Assembly (NCBI RefSeq): GCF_000972845.2
Contig: NC_040017.1
Span: forward strand, 25,195,606 to 25,259,605
From: Larimichthys crocea
Taxonomy: Eukaryota > Chordata > Actinopteri > Sciaenidae
Direction: 5' to 3'
DNA length: 64,000 bases
Shown: positions 1 through 14,040 of the stretch, piece after piece
Layout of the letters: each line of letters starts with the position of its first letter
Numbering within the stretch: position 1 is the stretch's first letter
The notes under the pieces: generated by a model
Told to the model about the DNA's origin: nothing
The model's input: the letters and a program-made list of their open reading frames with translations, nothing else
Database searches by the model: none
Translations under genes and position numbers: made by a program

Positions 1-3000
1 TTAAGTAGCATCCAGTTAAAAGTGAACAATGCTGCAGAGAGCTGCCAGTGACTGCAGATAATTGTGTGTGGTTCAATGCAATTTCAGTGTGGCCAAATTG
101 TAACTGTGTGACTGCTGTGTGACTGCTCCGCTGACAGCTTGTGCTATTAACTGCAATCAAACCGGCACCGTAATTACCCTGCGTGTTAAAAGATATTCTG
201 TAGTTAAACTTCACAGCGTGCCAAATTCGGCCTTTCCGAATGCGAGAGGATGCACGGTGAAATGAGCCTGTGTGAGAGAGTGGAGCGGGTTGTGGCTTGT
301 AAAGCTTTGATGAAACAAAAGAGCAAAAAGAAAAGAAAAAAGGATCGCTGACAAACCCTGATAGTGTATTACTATTGATCACAAGCAGGGAAAGTGAAGC
401 AGACAGTCACAGGGAGATTCAACAACTCAATTAGGCCGTATTGAAATCCCTGTCAGTCACTCAGCCAATGTAGAAACGTACTGTTTTTTTTTTTGGAAAA
501 TAGTCTGATTAGAATGCTAAGCTCGTGAACAGGCGAGAGATCTATCTCCCATGATACCCGTGCCTCTCTAAGTGATGGTATGGAAGTCAATCCAAAGCTT
601 TTTGTAGCCACAAACAAACTTCATCCCAGGTGAAATCACTCACGTGAACACCGCCTACACTTTGACATTAATAGCCTTTGAAATCTGCTGACAGGGTTTA
701 GACTACCGCTGTAGTTGGCTCAGAGACGCCGGGGCCTCGTCCAGTGGGAGCCCGGGCGAAAAAGCTGCACGCTGCATGTACGGGGCTTTTTTAACTCGGG
801 GCTGCAGAAGTATTATTTGGAGCTCTTACCCTCGCGTTGCCCTCCCTTACTGTGTCTATACTGTGAGCTGCTCATTGTTTGACAGGATTGACAAGCTCTC
901 TGGCAGAGCTGATTAAAAGCTTTAAGGTCAGAGAAGTGGGACAGATATCGAGCGAACACCTGTCTCCTCGCTGCGAGCCAGTCCCCTACTGGGTGTGTCC
1001 TTCATTGGTGCAGAATCAATGGCTCCATTAAGACTCACCATGGACTCTCTCCCCCTCTAACAGCGCTACTTTGGCTTGCAAAGAACCTTTCACCTGGCTT
1101 TTCCTCCTTTTACTTCCCTCTGCTTCTCTTGCAGTCAAATCAAAAAGAGAAAGCTAAAAAAAAAAATAATATCCAGAATAAAATGTAGAGGGACAAGCAC
1201 ATGCTGCAATGTATTTACTTTTTTTTTCCAGCTTCAGACTTAATTTCATCATGGATTTGGTAAAAATAACTTTGAAAGTCCGGCTGCCCACTGAAGATTT
1301 GCCAGGGGATTATAGATCATTAAAGAGATGTTTGAAGTTCCCTTGAAGCCTCTTCAAATAAGTTACCCCAATCACAGTTTACGGTGTCTTGGGCACACGT
1401 TGTCTCTCTCTCTGTTTTCTTATTTTTTTTAAAAAGAAGAGGGTCTCACGGACCACAGAAGCCGGTCATGCTCTCTGGAGTCATAATCCAGAAATGGACA
1501 TTTCAATTTACTTCAGCCCGAGTTTGGTTGATAGCGAATTAAGATACCTGCTCCTGTGGATGCCTTACCGATTTCACCCCTCCTGGTAGGCTTTCCACTC
1601 AGAGCTTCACAGAAGAGAAAATGTTCTTCTTCTGACATTGTATCTCACAATAATCTATAAAATGAAACCTAATACTATAGCTTTAGCCACGGGATAAGAC
1701 TTCAAGGGATGGGTGACTTTCACCAAAAAAAGATATCTCAAACCGTGCCCCACATACCACTCATCACTACTTTCATCTCCAGAGCACTTCCATTTCTCAC
1801 AGCTTTTCTGGATCCCTCCCCCACACACAGTCACCTAGCTGGTCTGTCTTGATAATATGATTCAGTGGCTGAGCACAGAGACGCGTTGTGCTGCAGTTTT
1901 TCTTTTGTTATCATGTTAATATGTTTTGTTATCTTGTTTCTGTTTGCGGTGAGAAAATAATGTAGCCGACTAAAAAAACAAAGTGAGCGCTTGAAGACGC
2001 TGTCAAACACACATCATCAGTGACACACGTGTTCATTTTCACATCTATCATTTGCCCCACTAAATGGAGTCATTACTCTTATAATCACGAGCTCATAACC
2101 TCGTCATTTCACCATCGAGCGCTAATATTGAGAATAAACTGCTGAATTGATCAAAAAAACTAAAGAAACGTGGTTAATGACTTGTCACACCAAATAACAA
2201 ATAACAATATGCTACTACTTTGGAAAACCATGCAAGCGCTTTAACCACATTTAGATATTTGATGAAGATGCAGCACAACAGTGAGGTGAAAGGAGCGAGT
2301 TCACACTCCTCCAGGACTGTTTTCAAGTAGGTGTGAAACTGGGCTTTTGGAGGAGGAAAGGGCGAAGGTGCCGGCGAAGTGTGAGGCCACGTCTCCCTTT
2401 GCGGCTGCTCTTTGGCCCCTTCTCATGTATGGATCTCCTTGGTTTACAGTTGGTTTACAGGCGAGGTCGGACAGGAGGGAAGAAGTGGTCCACTGTTCTA
2501 AAAAACTACACCGGTAAACAAAGTATGGAGAGACTTGGGGAAAAAAGTTTGGGTAAAGTATGACCGGCTATCGAACTGCACTATGCTTTTGTATCACAAT
2601 GTGTAGCATGTTGCAAAATGGCAGATATTTACTGAATAATTCCATAAATTTGGACTCTTTGATGCTAAATGAAACATATTTACACTTGTAGGTACTAGGT
2701 GCTGACAGTCAGATTTCTTATGTGTCCACAAAACACACATCCTGTTCTGCCTGTTTGAACAATACACAAGGAAAAAAAAAAGGGGAAGTGTGTGTTGACT
2801 GGCTGTATTTTTGGAAGAATAAGATCATAATGCATCTTATCTTTACTGTTGGTTGTCGCCATTATTGACTCCCAGTGACAATTAGCGCAATGAGTTTGTC
2901 ATTAGTTAAAGATCACGCCTTTGTCCTGCAGCCTGGATATTTTTATCGACACCCGGGGAACACTTACTGCCACCAGGATTATAAATGCCAGTGTTTACAG

Positions 3001-3745
3001 TCTTAGTGCATTAGATAGTGCACACACCTCTATCTGCTGCCTACAAATGACAGTAGCTCGGGTGAAAAATTTCTCATCTTCTCTGTGACCTTCACAGATT
3101 GCAAGTATAACCTGCGCTCCCACACTCACTCCTCTGCATTCCCAGGCTCGCAGAGCTGCTAGAGAGAAAGTCTGAGGGAGAACTAAGCCGAGCGCCGCTT
3201 TCTTGACAATCTACAATACTACATCTGTGCATTCAAAGTTGGAGAAGGCTCACACTGCAGTGCACACATAAGTATTGCGAATGGATGCTGGAATAAAGCT
3301 CGACATATGGGCTAATGCAGGGCCAGAGTAAAAATAAAGGGCAGTGGGCTGTGACAGGTGTATTCCTTGTGGGCATAATCTTGCATTTAATCTTGTTTAA
3401 AGTTATTTATCATTTTAGGCTGTGTTGTGCATGTATCCGTCATGCATATCAGCGTGGTAATTACAGCTAGTATTAATTTCAGAATGAAAAAAAAGACAAT
3501 CGCATTAATCATTTTATCTTTGGGTCGACGTGAGCTGTTATGACAGCAACTCGTACAGGCAACAGGAGTTGCAGCGTTGCTCATTCAGGCAGAACAAGCG
3601 AGGAAAGTCAAAGGCTAGCCTCTCCAAAGTGCACATATTCATCATAATATCAAGATTGACGTGGAAAATGTTGCTTACAATGTTAATACAGACATTTACA
3701 TAAAGGATTGGAATAAAAACCTTCTGCAGGCCCACAATAATAACT

Positions 3746-3746
<1 letters not shown>
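1..3746. other. No gene seen
   Basis: AT-leaning single-copy-looking DNA with short homopolymers. Nothing on either strand resembles an exon or a known repeat. Confidence 0.5.

Positions 3747-3783
<37 letters not shown>
3747..3783. repeat. (AAT)n microsatellite
   Basis: About twelve uninterrupted TAA/AAT units. Likely length-polymorphic. Confidence 0.95.
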
Positions 3784-3785
<2 letters not shown>

Positions 3786-6700
3786 CATGCTTCTGCCACG
3801 CACTCACCCGTCTTGGACTTGAAAAGAAAAGAAAATGAGAAAGAAGTGAGTGACTGATGAAGGCCAGCGGTGGGCTGAAGGATTTCAACAAAGACGGAGC
3901 TTTTAAAGCCGCTTTTATGTTTTTCGAGCTTGGCTGCAGTGTATGCTCACTGCATGTATGCTGTACAGTGACACAGCCGACCCTTCATACATAATAGATG
4001 TGTTTGTGTCGATGGAGCTGCAGATATAGAGGCTACGGCTCGGTGCGGGGCAGAAACAATAAGAGACAGATTCTCCGATGTTTTATCAGGCTTGACTGCT
4101 TTATTCTAATCAGCGTCCTCTCCAGTGCCACTGTTTACATTTATCATGCTAATGCGGCGGCTGACGATGGCACCGTTTTGTGTCGGCCAACACTGAGAAT
4201 CAGAACGCTGTGTCTCATCGCTTTCGTTTGCTCTCACTCATTAATGTTCATTTGGTTGAGGAAGTTTTCTCTGCGCTGGTGGAAAGTTTCCGAACAATGG
4301 CAGCAAACAAAAAAGTGCAACTTCACACGTGTGCTACCGGGAGTATTCAGAAGCAGAGCGGCTCATTAACATGTCAGCTTATTGTTCCTAATGAAAGTGG
4401 ATGAAGCAACAAACTAGCATTAATAACAGACGCATTTAGATTTAACTGCATTTATTTATTTTTTTACACCAGCGATGATCAAAGACATTTGTTTCCAGGG
4501 ATGTGGGAATGTCGATGGTGTGCAGCAATTACCAGCGTATTGTATTCCTATTCCCCAAACACTTAGTTATTTAGCAATTATCATGCTCGCCATAATTTAA
4601 CTATAGTTTTGAAATGCAATTTACTTCATGAATACAAATGTCTTTTTTAAATCCTGATGTTGTAGGGAGAGAGAGGGGAAAAAAAAACGTGAATATTTAT
4701 GTATCCATTTTCTAGCTACGAGCAGATCTCGCTCGACTGCACTAAAGCGAAACTTGTTGTGACCTAGTTAGAAGAATGCCACATGACGGAGCCGTGCCCG
4801 CCCTCTATCTGTGAGGCCAGCCAAGCAGAAACGGAAAGTATCGAGCTGGATTTTTTGCACGGGGGTCTTTATTGACAGTTTGTTAGCAGGACGCAGGGCA
4901 GCCAGGTCTGTGTCCTCCTCCTTGGCTGATTAGCTGGGTGAAGGACAGATCCTCTGCGTTGCAGGAGGCCGAGAGCGGCCTGCGCTTTGTTAATGTGCTG
5001 CCACTCCCCTGCAGGGTGAGCAGGCCTGGACAGGCTGAGGTGACGCTCCCCCTCTTTCCCACAGCTCATCCAGGCTGACTTTGCTTGGCTGATGAACTGT
5101 GACGAGGCACAACTTCAAGGTTGTTTGTGCTTCTTTTTTTTTTTTTTCCTTTTTAAACCACAAGGCAAGCCAGTCAGAGACGAAGTGTGAAACATTGTTA
5201 AAACTCCTCTGATGGCTCTCAACCTTCGCATCAGCTGGCTCGGCTGCACCCGTGACACACTCCACTGAGCACCTGAAAGATCCCCACTGTCAGGATGTAA
5301 GGGCTGCACACCTTACAGCCAGCTGCTTATGTTTCAATACCAAGAAGAAGAGCGCAAACAACGTCACAAACCTGCCCGGACATGATTTACCTTGCACAAC
5401 TTAAAAATGAGTCAGTCCTGTGATCGCAGACGACCGAGCACAGGGAACTTGCTTCACAAGTCAGTGTAAACAAAAGGTTTCAACGTGAGAGATTGGAACA
5501 CTTTGAAAATTATTATTCAGATTACTTCCATTTGCACCTCAGCTAGAGAGCCTATCAGCGCCATTTATGGGTCTCAAAACACCCTGTAGCGCTTTCATCT
5601 GATAGTTTTGTGATAATTCTCCTCTCACTACTGAGAGGCGTCACAATGGGCCTGTGTGCTGTGAAGGTTGTTATTTTGTGCTTTTCTTTCAACTCTGTGC
5701 AAGTCAGAAACATACAGCACCTCATGACAGTATACTTGAAGAACTCCTTCACAACTGCTGAAACAGTATCCAGCAGTACCGTAAATGCTCGTCTTGCTGA
5801 GGTCATTGAGGGACGGATACAAAAGCAATCACTGAAGCCATTGTGCCATTTTTTTTTTTTTTTTGTTACAGTATGCTTGAAAATCCCACAGCAGGAGAAG
5901 CTGCCAAAACCTCTGCTTGCTTATTATACAAAGAACCTTCTTAAAATGGTATGATGAATTCCCACAAGATGAATTCTTGTTCATGTTAAGGCACGGGGAA
6001 CATATTTCTATCTATGTCAAATGAAACTACTCCCTTTGTTGTTGCTTTTCACTTCTTTGTGGAGATAACACAGCAGTGTTAGAGCCAGGACCTTCTTCAC
6101 ACCCACTGTGTTCTTACTGCAATCGAACACAACAGGTAAACTGCAAAAAGCCGAGCAGTGGGGCTCCCTTCGAAATAGCAGCCATACACAGTCTCAAAGT
6201 CAGCCAGTGTCCACAAATGAACTGACTTTGCTGGAGGCAAACTGGTTGGATTTACACATTCGAGTACAGCCGTCAACTCCGGTTAATCCGAGTGATTAAG
6301 AGAGAGACGTGCATTCATGTTTGGAAGACTGACAGAAAGGTGAATAACTAACATTATCGCTTCTTTACATCAAAACAAAGACACAAATCACAAATTTCTC
6401 CATGATGGCAGGTTGTTAAAATCAAACTAGGCAGACAAGCGGTAAGAAAATCACAAAGCAAAGCAATTATGTTGCAATCTACCATTTTACTGTATAATCG
6501 CTCTTCCAGCTTAGCAATTCATCCTTCAGAGTTCCCCGTTAACCCCTCTCCAAATTCTCTGTGACAGGTCTCCACTGGCCTCCTACATGCACCTAACAAA
6601 GGCTGGATTTCCTTTAAGTTTTCTAAAGTTTTTTTTATTTATTTATTTATTTTTGTTTAAGAGCTAATTTAGCAGACTCAGCATGTGTGGCTGTCAGGGG

Positions 6701-9315
6701 GATTACTGGTCTAGATGTGCACTGTTTGTTGGTTTCACTACATAAACCAATTACAGAATGAGGCACCATGAGAGAATTAAAAGTTTGATTAGCCTTAGGG
6801 TGGATGGCAGTATAATTGGATTGGATAACAGTGGGACGACCGCTATCTGTGAACGGGAGAAGGAGGATGCGTTCGTGTGGCGGTGGCGCTGGTGTCTGAT
6901 CGTGGTAAAGAGGTTGTAAATTAAAGTAATCATCTGTGAAATGTTTAAAATGTTTAAATAAAGACATCACAGCTTTTTGATTGACTGGTTAGATGACTCT
7001 CTCTCAGGAGTTACAAAGTGCACGGAAAAGGCAATTACCACTCAACTTTTTATTTGAAATAAAAATAATATCACCCATGCAGCTTTGCCTTGTTCGTCTC
7101 CGCTTGTGGCAGCAAAACACATTTTCTTTTTCTTGATTGTTGCATTGTGCTGAAGTGAGCAGCAAAATCACATCCCAGGCAGATAATGTAAGGCTGGCAG
7201 GTGAAATGACATTTGAAAGCTCTGACATGACGTCTTTCAGTGTGATTACATGAGTGAATGCGTGATAAATAAGAGAAACGGTATTGCTGCTTCGAGAAAA
7301 GAGCACCTGCCTGTTCTGAATACGTCAATACAGTCACTCGGGGTGAGAGCACACACGTAATTTCATACTTTTAATTTGAAAAGACGCCTGTTGGTCCAAT
7401 CTTTGGGATCTATATGATAAAGTATGAAAGCTGTCTTTATTAAATACTCCACAGATGATTACAATGTCAAGATGATGAAGGCCCTTCAATCAACCGGGCC
7501 TCGGTCTGTCCCTAAGTGCGCAGAGTCCTGAATTAGTGAACCAAGTCGAGTTTTTTCGAGTACGAGAACCCAGGCAGTATAACAAGTGAAGTGCGGGACA
7601 TGCAGCACAGCGATGAGCTCGGTTTAGCTCAATACATGTCACTATAAGTAATAACAAGTCTAAAACTGTGCCATGAATTATATAAAGCTGCAGCGTTTGG
7701 CGTTCGCTCGGCATCTGAGGCAACAATTTGACACAGACCGAGCTGACATTTCTATTTTAGCCGCGCTGACGGTTAAAGTAATCAGACGCGCCGCTGTCGA
7801 GCACTCGCCTGACACTTTAACTCTTGGCCGTATTTCCTCCTTATCATAGCAATATGCCATGAAGTAAGAAGTGATTATTATTTCTTTTCTTTTTCCTGGA
7901 GAATTGTTGTAATTCGTCTTTGAAGATCTCGCAGAGATGCCCTTGAACCAGCCGTTATCTGAAATAGTAGCACATTAATCCAGACTTGTTTCACGGAGAG
8001 GGGTTCACATCGCAGAAATACTCGCGGTGCCGTTGCAGATTAACTGCGAGTCAGAAATGAGTTGAACGTTTCACATGCAGTTCACGATTCAGAGACATTT
8101 AGATTCAAACACCTACAAACAGGATTAAAGGTAAAATAAAATTCACTGACCTGACCTGCCACTAATGAATAAAAACAACAGCGGGGACACATTTACATTG
8201 ATCTTGGCTAAATATTCAATAAGTTTAACCTGGTGAGAGCATTAATAAACTAGCAGTTCAGCATTATTGCATGGTCAGGTGTGTGTGTGTCCTCTCACCG
8301 AGACTACACTGTCCTTGACTGACCTTGCTGCGGCACTCACTCTGAGATTTGGCTCTGACATGTTTACACTGACTATACGGGCCTGCTCGGTGAGGTTCAC
8401 AGAGTCGTGTAGCAGATCCTCCGAAGGGGCCCCTGACAGGAAAACAAGCGAACACAGAAGCAGAGAAACAAAACGCCGTCTCCAGCAAGGAAAAAAACAA
8501 AAAAAACATCCAGTTTTCTCTCCAATAACCGAGCAGGATGAATACCGTTGTTTTAATTTTCATCCACACTTCCCAAACGCTGTCACATCCGAGGGCAAGA
8601 GTAATCGACTACCATTACAGAGCGAGGAGGGCACAGTGAAAGAAGGCGGGGGAGTTTTCTGAGAGAGGCACAAAAAAAGACAGACAGTGGGAAGAGAAAG
8701 ACGGAGATGAACACTTTTATTTCCACGGAGATTCATTTTTATCAGACGGCGCTTCTATTTGCTGCGACTCCTTTGTCTCCTTTTATGTGTTTAGCGAGAT
8801 ACTGCACCTCGTCAATGTGCAATGCCCACACTGTAAACAGTCTGAAAGGTTTACTTTGACAAAGTCGTTTCAAAGACGCTTCATTTGTCAGGGAAATTAG
8901 GAGGAGAGGGTTTCACGTTTTTCGTTCTGTTTTGATTTGACTGATTCGACTGAAGTCGATTGGCTAATGGAAGAAAAAAGGTGACTGAAGCCACACCACT
9001 GAGTGTGTTTTAGGGACAGCGCTGCAGTATTCCCCGGGTACTTTCTTAAAAGCACCAAACGCTTCCACAACTCCGGACACCTAAGAGGTCAGCCAAGGGT
9101 GAATTTTTCATTAAGCTCCTCGCTGGCACCTTTTTTTCTTTTTTTTTTAATCCGGAGGTACCGTGCCAACGTTACAGAGGCACCCATGAGCATGCAATTT
9201 TGAATTTTTTTTATTTGTGCACGTTTAAAGAGGAAGAGGGGCGAAAGAACCAGGAGGTGGATGGAGAGAACATGGACCAGAGAAAACAGCTGGGGTGCCA
9301 GATCAAATGGGAATA
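3784..9315. other. No gene seen
   Basis: Repeat-poor non-coding DNA. The stretch 4130-4400 has an even base composition and a 123-codon open frame (3998-4369) without recognisable domains; it may be a conserved element. The frame at 8267-8662 also encodes nothing recognisable. Confidence 0.45.
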
Positions 9316-9351
9316 TCCCCCCATCACTGCACAGGGGCAGTGATGGGGGGA
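9316..9351. repeat. Perfect inverted repeat, 15-bp arms, 6-bp loop
   Basis: Left arm TCCCCCCATCACTGC at 9316-9330, loop ACAGGG, right arm GCAGTGATGGGGGGA at 9337-9351, with no mismatch. The arms are too short for a usual microRNA precursor. The G-rich arm also carries a run of six G. Confidence 0.8.
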
Positions 9352-12300
9352 GAGAACCAAGCGTGTAGTGCATCAAATTTTCATATAAGCATCAGTGCAC
9401 AGCTTAGAAATGCATTATGGAACCAAAGCAGCAGAAAATATCCTTGAGGAACAGCTGAATAAAAATGTGTCTTTATTTATAGACCACGATGAAGCCACAG
9501 TTGAATGATTTAATTAAGCTAATTAAAGGATGTTGGAGGGCCATCAAGCAAAATACGTATTTACACCATAATATGTGTGCAATTATTCCGGAATATGCCA
9601 CATTATATTCCAGTCTATACCTACATTTCATTCTTTTCTATGCACGTATTAACAGCTAATGAGCAGTGGAAAAATCACCATGCTCTCCAGCTCGAGCAGC
9701 TCGAGTCTCTCATCCCAGTGTTGGATGTTGTTTTATTCTTCTGTGTTGAGTAATCATGAGCTGGAATGTCTCCACAGAGATCACTGGCAAAATGCTCGCA
9801 CAAACCAGCATGTCAGGACTGGGAGTGTTGTTGATTGTAAACAAGGCCTGTATTCACAGCCGTGCACGTGTGGTCCCACGGATTGTTCGGTTACAAGAAG
9901 ACGAAACATGAAAATACGGCAAAGATACATTCCTGTACTTGCAAAAGGTGTTTAAGTGTAAGTGCATTCATCTACCATGCGTCACCACTGTGAAAACATT
10001 CGAATCCACTACAGATGCTGCAGCCACGATGCTCAACGTTGTAATTGTGTTTTCCTTGGCAAGCCCTGACTGTTTCATTTACACCTGAGACGTGTTGAAA
10101 AATGCTACTGTAATATTGCGATGATCCAGCTGGACAGATTTCCAGAGAGACAACAAAGGGGTAGGCGATGCACCTGGTGAAAGGTGCAGACTAATGTAAA
10201 CAGAGGGTTAAACTGACATTTGATAAGCCCCTTTGACAAGGTTGCATTAATCCTTCAACAACAAAGACAGGCTTGTTAAAACTCTGAGTTTGGATTCTAC
10301 AAAATAAAAATGCATGAATGCAATGAGCCCTTTATCAAAAAGCAACATGTTAACCTGGCGGAGGACTTCCAGATTGTGACGGTGCACGACTGACTGCGTC
10401 TACAGTCGCCAGCGAGGGAGCGATGAGCGTTCTGCATGAGGAATGAGGAGCCTCTGTGTAATACTCGGGTCTTGTTCGCCGGCACACCTGGTTTCCAGCC
10501 TTGGCACCGGCTTCACAGATGCAGTTAGCAGATGTGCCATTGAGAAGAAATAGCGCTCTGTAATGTGGGTGTAAAAAAGAATGAGTGAGCAGCCCACAGG
10601 ATTACAATACTCACCTACATAAAGCGAGTGTATTAAAATGGAAGCACGCTGCTTAATTTTGTCCAATAAAATGTGAGAACAAGGCAGCGCAAAAAACAAA
10701 GGGAGCCACTGTCCACTGTCTTTTTTGTCTTGTTCAATAAATCAGAGGCGAAACAACCTTTTAGTCCAGTTCAGGTCAATGCAGCAATACACTGTGGATT
10801 TTTTTGACCGAGGTGCAGACTGCAGAGAACAGAACATACAGAACAGAAAATATGATCCATCGAATTTAAATAGTTTCCACTAAGCTCAATAAATTTGAAG
10901 TATAAAAAAAAAAAGACTATGAAAGAGACGAGAGGAGAGAGCAGTGCAAAGCGACAGCAGCAGACTGAGACGGGTGGTCGGTGTGATAAGGCTGTTTTAT
11001 GGTCTGCACTGTGAAATTGTGATATTTGAAAATGGTAAAGTAATGGTGTCAGAACCGATCCCGCTTTCAAAAGCCACGAGATTTCAGAGTGAAATTGCCA
11101 TTAGGCAGGAAAAAATATATATATGAAAGGTGTAAGTGGCATATTGGAGTCCTGTGAAAGTTTCATCTGGAACATCTGCGGCTACAAAGCATCCGTGTCA
11201 CTCAGCTTTAAAGCGAAATTCGCGGCGTAAAAAAATAATAACAGTAATATCACAACTAGGTTTTTTTTTTTATTGCGAAATATTTAACACTGACGGGAAG
11301 AAGAAGTGTGTGAATAAATCCTCCTGCAGTCCTTCGAAGCTAAAGGACATTTCTCGTGTTTTTCTCGCCTCATTTTTTAAATGAATGCTTCAGGTAAACA
11401 TATCAGCAGTATGAAAGGATATAATGAAGTGAATTAATGCGTTCATGTCGCCTTTGGCTCTTCCTCAACTCTTCTATTAAAGCATTCATTTGGCCCTGAT
11501 ACTCCTTGCTTAAGACTTGTTTGTTCACAGCAGTCAGTCTGGCACCGCCGAGGCACTTTGAGCTTGAGAAAAAAAGTCATGTAAGAGCTATAAAATAAGA
11601 TTCTTATATGTTTTCCTCCTTTAATAACACAGATTTGTGAGTTGGTGGCTTGTAATGGGAGTGAGCGTAAACTCACAAAGATGTGATATGAACAGAGTAA
11701 GCATAGTTTTGGTGATTGCACTGTCATATCCTTTTTTTTTTTGGGGTGATCTTAAGGACGTACTGTACGCTTCTACAAGAGCAGTTTATGCCTCTATTTA
11801 GCAATGGCCTGGTCCACTTGAGCAAACTCGAACGTACTAATCCCCCCCGCCTTTCGCAGTGTCTAAATAACACACTCAATGTGCTTCTCCCAAAGTCAAA
11901 CACAAATCCCTAATGGATATACACACTATGCAAACACTCCCTTCTTTCACAAACGTACACACACCAGTCCAAACCACCTGCGGGCGAGTTTAACGGCTTT
12001 TTCTAGATTACGACTGTCATCCACAGACCGGTTCAACAGCTCAGTCCACAGCTGATGTCACCCATGCTGCCTCTCTTTTTCTTTTTTTCTTTTTTTCTCG
12101 CTTTTGGCGCAGACATGTGGGCGAGCCGGGTGTGGCCACCTCTGCCACCGCAGCTTACTCTCCGGGCTCAGAGTCACATATAATTTCTACACATTTCACT
12201 AACCACGACATGGCCAATATGAGACGCTTGAAAACCCAAGCGAGCGTCCGCTATAGCCGCCAAACACTCCTCGAGTCTCTGCTTTGTGCAAACAAGCTTC

Positions 12301-13537
12301 AAGGTTTTGACAGCCACTCAGTGCCTATCCCCTGCCATTATCCATAAGGAGCAGTGTGTCTGAAAGGCTATGAAAATACTCCAACCACACATGAAATCCC
12401 AACATCTGTACCAAGGACACTGCGCCTCCAGAGGAGGCAACAACACAGCCTCACTGTGGGGGAAGCACCTTCCCTTTTCCCTCGCTGGCCCATCTGTTTG
12501 GTCCTTTTTATTCCAAACAAATGGCTTTATTCTGTGTTTTTCTTAGGGCCTCTGCAAGGTGACAGTTTTCTTGGATCCCACGTTCTTCCCTCAATATCTG
12601 TAAGCTGACAGTGAACCAGTGTCATGGTCTGTGTAAACTGCACAGGTTCAGAAATATCAAGAATGATTCATGGGAGGAATATTCACATGGAAACAGCTGA
12701 ACAACAGGCCCTATTCAGTGGGCTGAGCCCCTGGTATTATGAGTAATTGTTTCAACAGTGGCTAAGAGACAGTTGGTTTGGCATTGTAGGTGCAGGCAGG
12801 GACTTGTCCTTCCTGTCACAGCTCAAACCTGAACTTCCAGGAGACGAGTGTGGGAGGGTGCAGAGAATGCAGGGCTGTCATCTGATAAGTGCATATTGTG
12901 ATTATTTATTTAAAACCCCCCGGTGACACTTTGGCAGCGCAGCTTTTCTTAAGGGGGAAGGGCAAACAAAGGAGTGGAAGAATACCCGAGAGAGTGCTGG
13001 AGATATTGTTCAGATCTCCCCGTGGCAACAAATCCACTCGGAGGTGGTGGCATTACAATCCCCCTCTAACTTGCAGCATCTGCTGCACTTACAGGAATCT
13101 CCCGGTTTACGTCTGCTGCTTTCATGTGATCCGTGACGGTTTGTGTCTTAATTGGTTTCTCTAACAGGGCCACCATCGAGCCAAACAAGACGTAAATTCC
13201 TCAGCCCTCAAACTACTGCTGAACTAGCACTGTTCCACTTCTGTCCCATACTGCATTCTGATTTCTGCAGCGCCCGCTCTATGCATGACTCTTTGTTGAT
13301 AGGGATCGCATGAATAAAACATGGGAGATGTAAGCGCGTTATCAACCTCACACACGAGGAACACAAGCCGACATATGGCTTGGGAGTGTCGACCGTTTCT
13401 TGTTTTAGTGCTGAAGTCATGAGTCAATGGACAGAAAATTAAGTACCAATATTTCTGACTTATGTCATTTATCAAGGAAATCCAAACACTTCTAACTTCT
13501 CAAATGTGCAGAATTTGACTTTACTTTTACCGCCTTA
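9352..13537. other. No gene seen
   Basis: Non-coding DNA with a T-rich pyrimidine tract at about 12070-12105 and AT-rich homeodomain-type cores near 9510-9525. Confidence 0.45.
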
Positions 13538-13890
13538 GGGGTGGCTGCGGCTCGGAGGTAGAGTGGGTCGTCCACCAATCAGAAGATCCCGGTTCGATCC
13601 CAGTTTGATCGAGTCCAGTCTGCGTGTCTTAGTGTCGTTGGGCAAGATACTGAACCCCAAATTGCTCCCGAAGGCTGTGCCATCGGTTTGTGAACGTGAA
13701 TGAATGGTTAGCTCCTAAAAACTGATGAGCAGTTGGCACCTTGCATGGCAGCCAATGCCATTGGTGTATGAATATGTATAAATGGTTAGCCCATGTGTGA
13801 ACGTGTGAATGAGATACGTACTGTTAAAGCGCTTTAAGTGGTCGGAAGATTAAAAAAGGCGCTTTATAAGTACAGTCCATTTACCATTTT
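13538..13890 (+). repeat. tRNA-derived SINE, near full length
   Basis: The head resembles a tRNA: an A-box-like GGCTCGGAGGTAGAGTGG around 13549-13566 and a perfect B box GGTTCGATCCC at 13591-13601, together an internal RNA polymerase III promoter. The body contains the phrase around 13640-13660 (TTGGGCAAGATACTGAACCC) and repeated TGAATG/ATGGTTAG units. The end carries AAGCGCTTTAAGTGGTCGG and runs to TACAGTCCATTTACC. This layout matches a SINE that I recognise as frequent in percomorph fish. Several mismatches to the remembered consensus suggest an old copy. No target-site duplication could be fixed with certainty. Confidence 0.85.
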
Positions 13891-13904
13891 AATTTAATTG
13901 CCCT

Positions 13905-14040
13905 TTTAAGGACGTTGCCTTGGGCTCTGGAACTTTTCTGACACGTTACAGACTAAATGATTAATCCACTTATCCAGAAATTGCTGAGAAATTAATCAAT
14001 AATGACTAAAAAAAATTACCCTTTGTTGCAGCCCTTTCTA
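13905..14040 (+). repeat. Dispersed teleost repeat, copy A
   Basis: It carries GCCTTGGGCTCTGG, then ACTAAATGATTAATCC, AGAAATTAATCAATAATGAC and an end TTGCAGCCCT. The same order of phrases occurs in the copy at 24781-24972 and in a dispersed repeat that I recognise from other fish genomes. It starts right behind a SINE. The class of element is not known to me. Confidence 0.6.

Noticed and set aside
13591..13601. Perfect B box read as a tRNA gene
   Set aside because: No acceptor stem or cloverleaf; it is the head of a tRNA-derived SINE.
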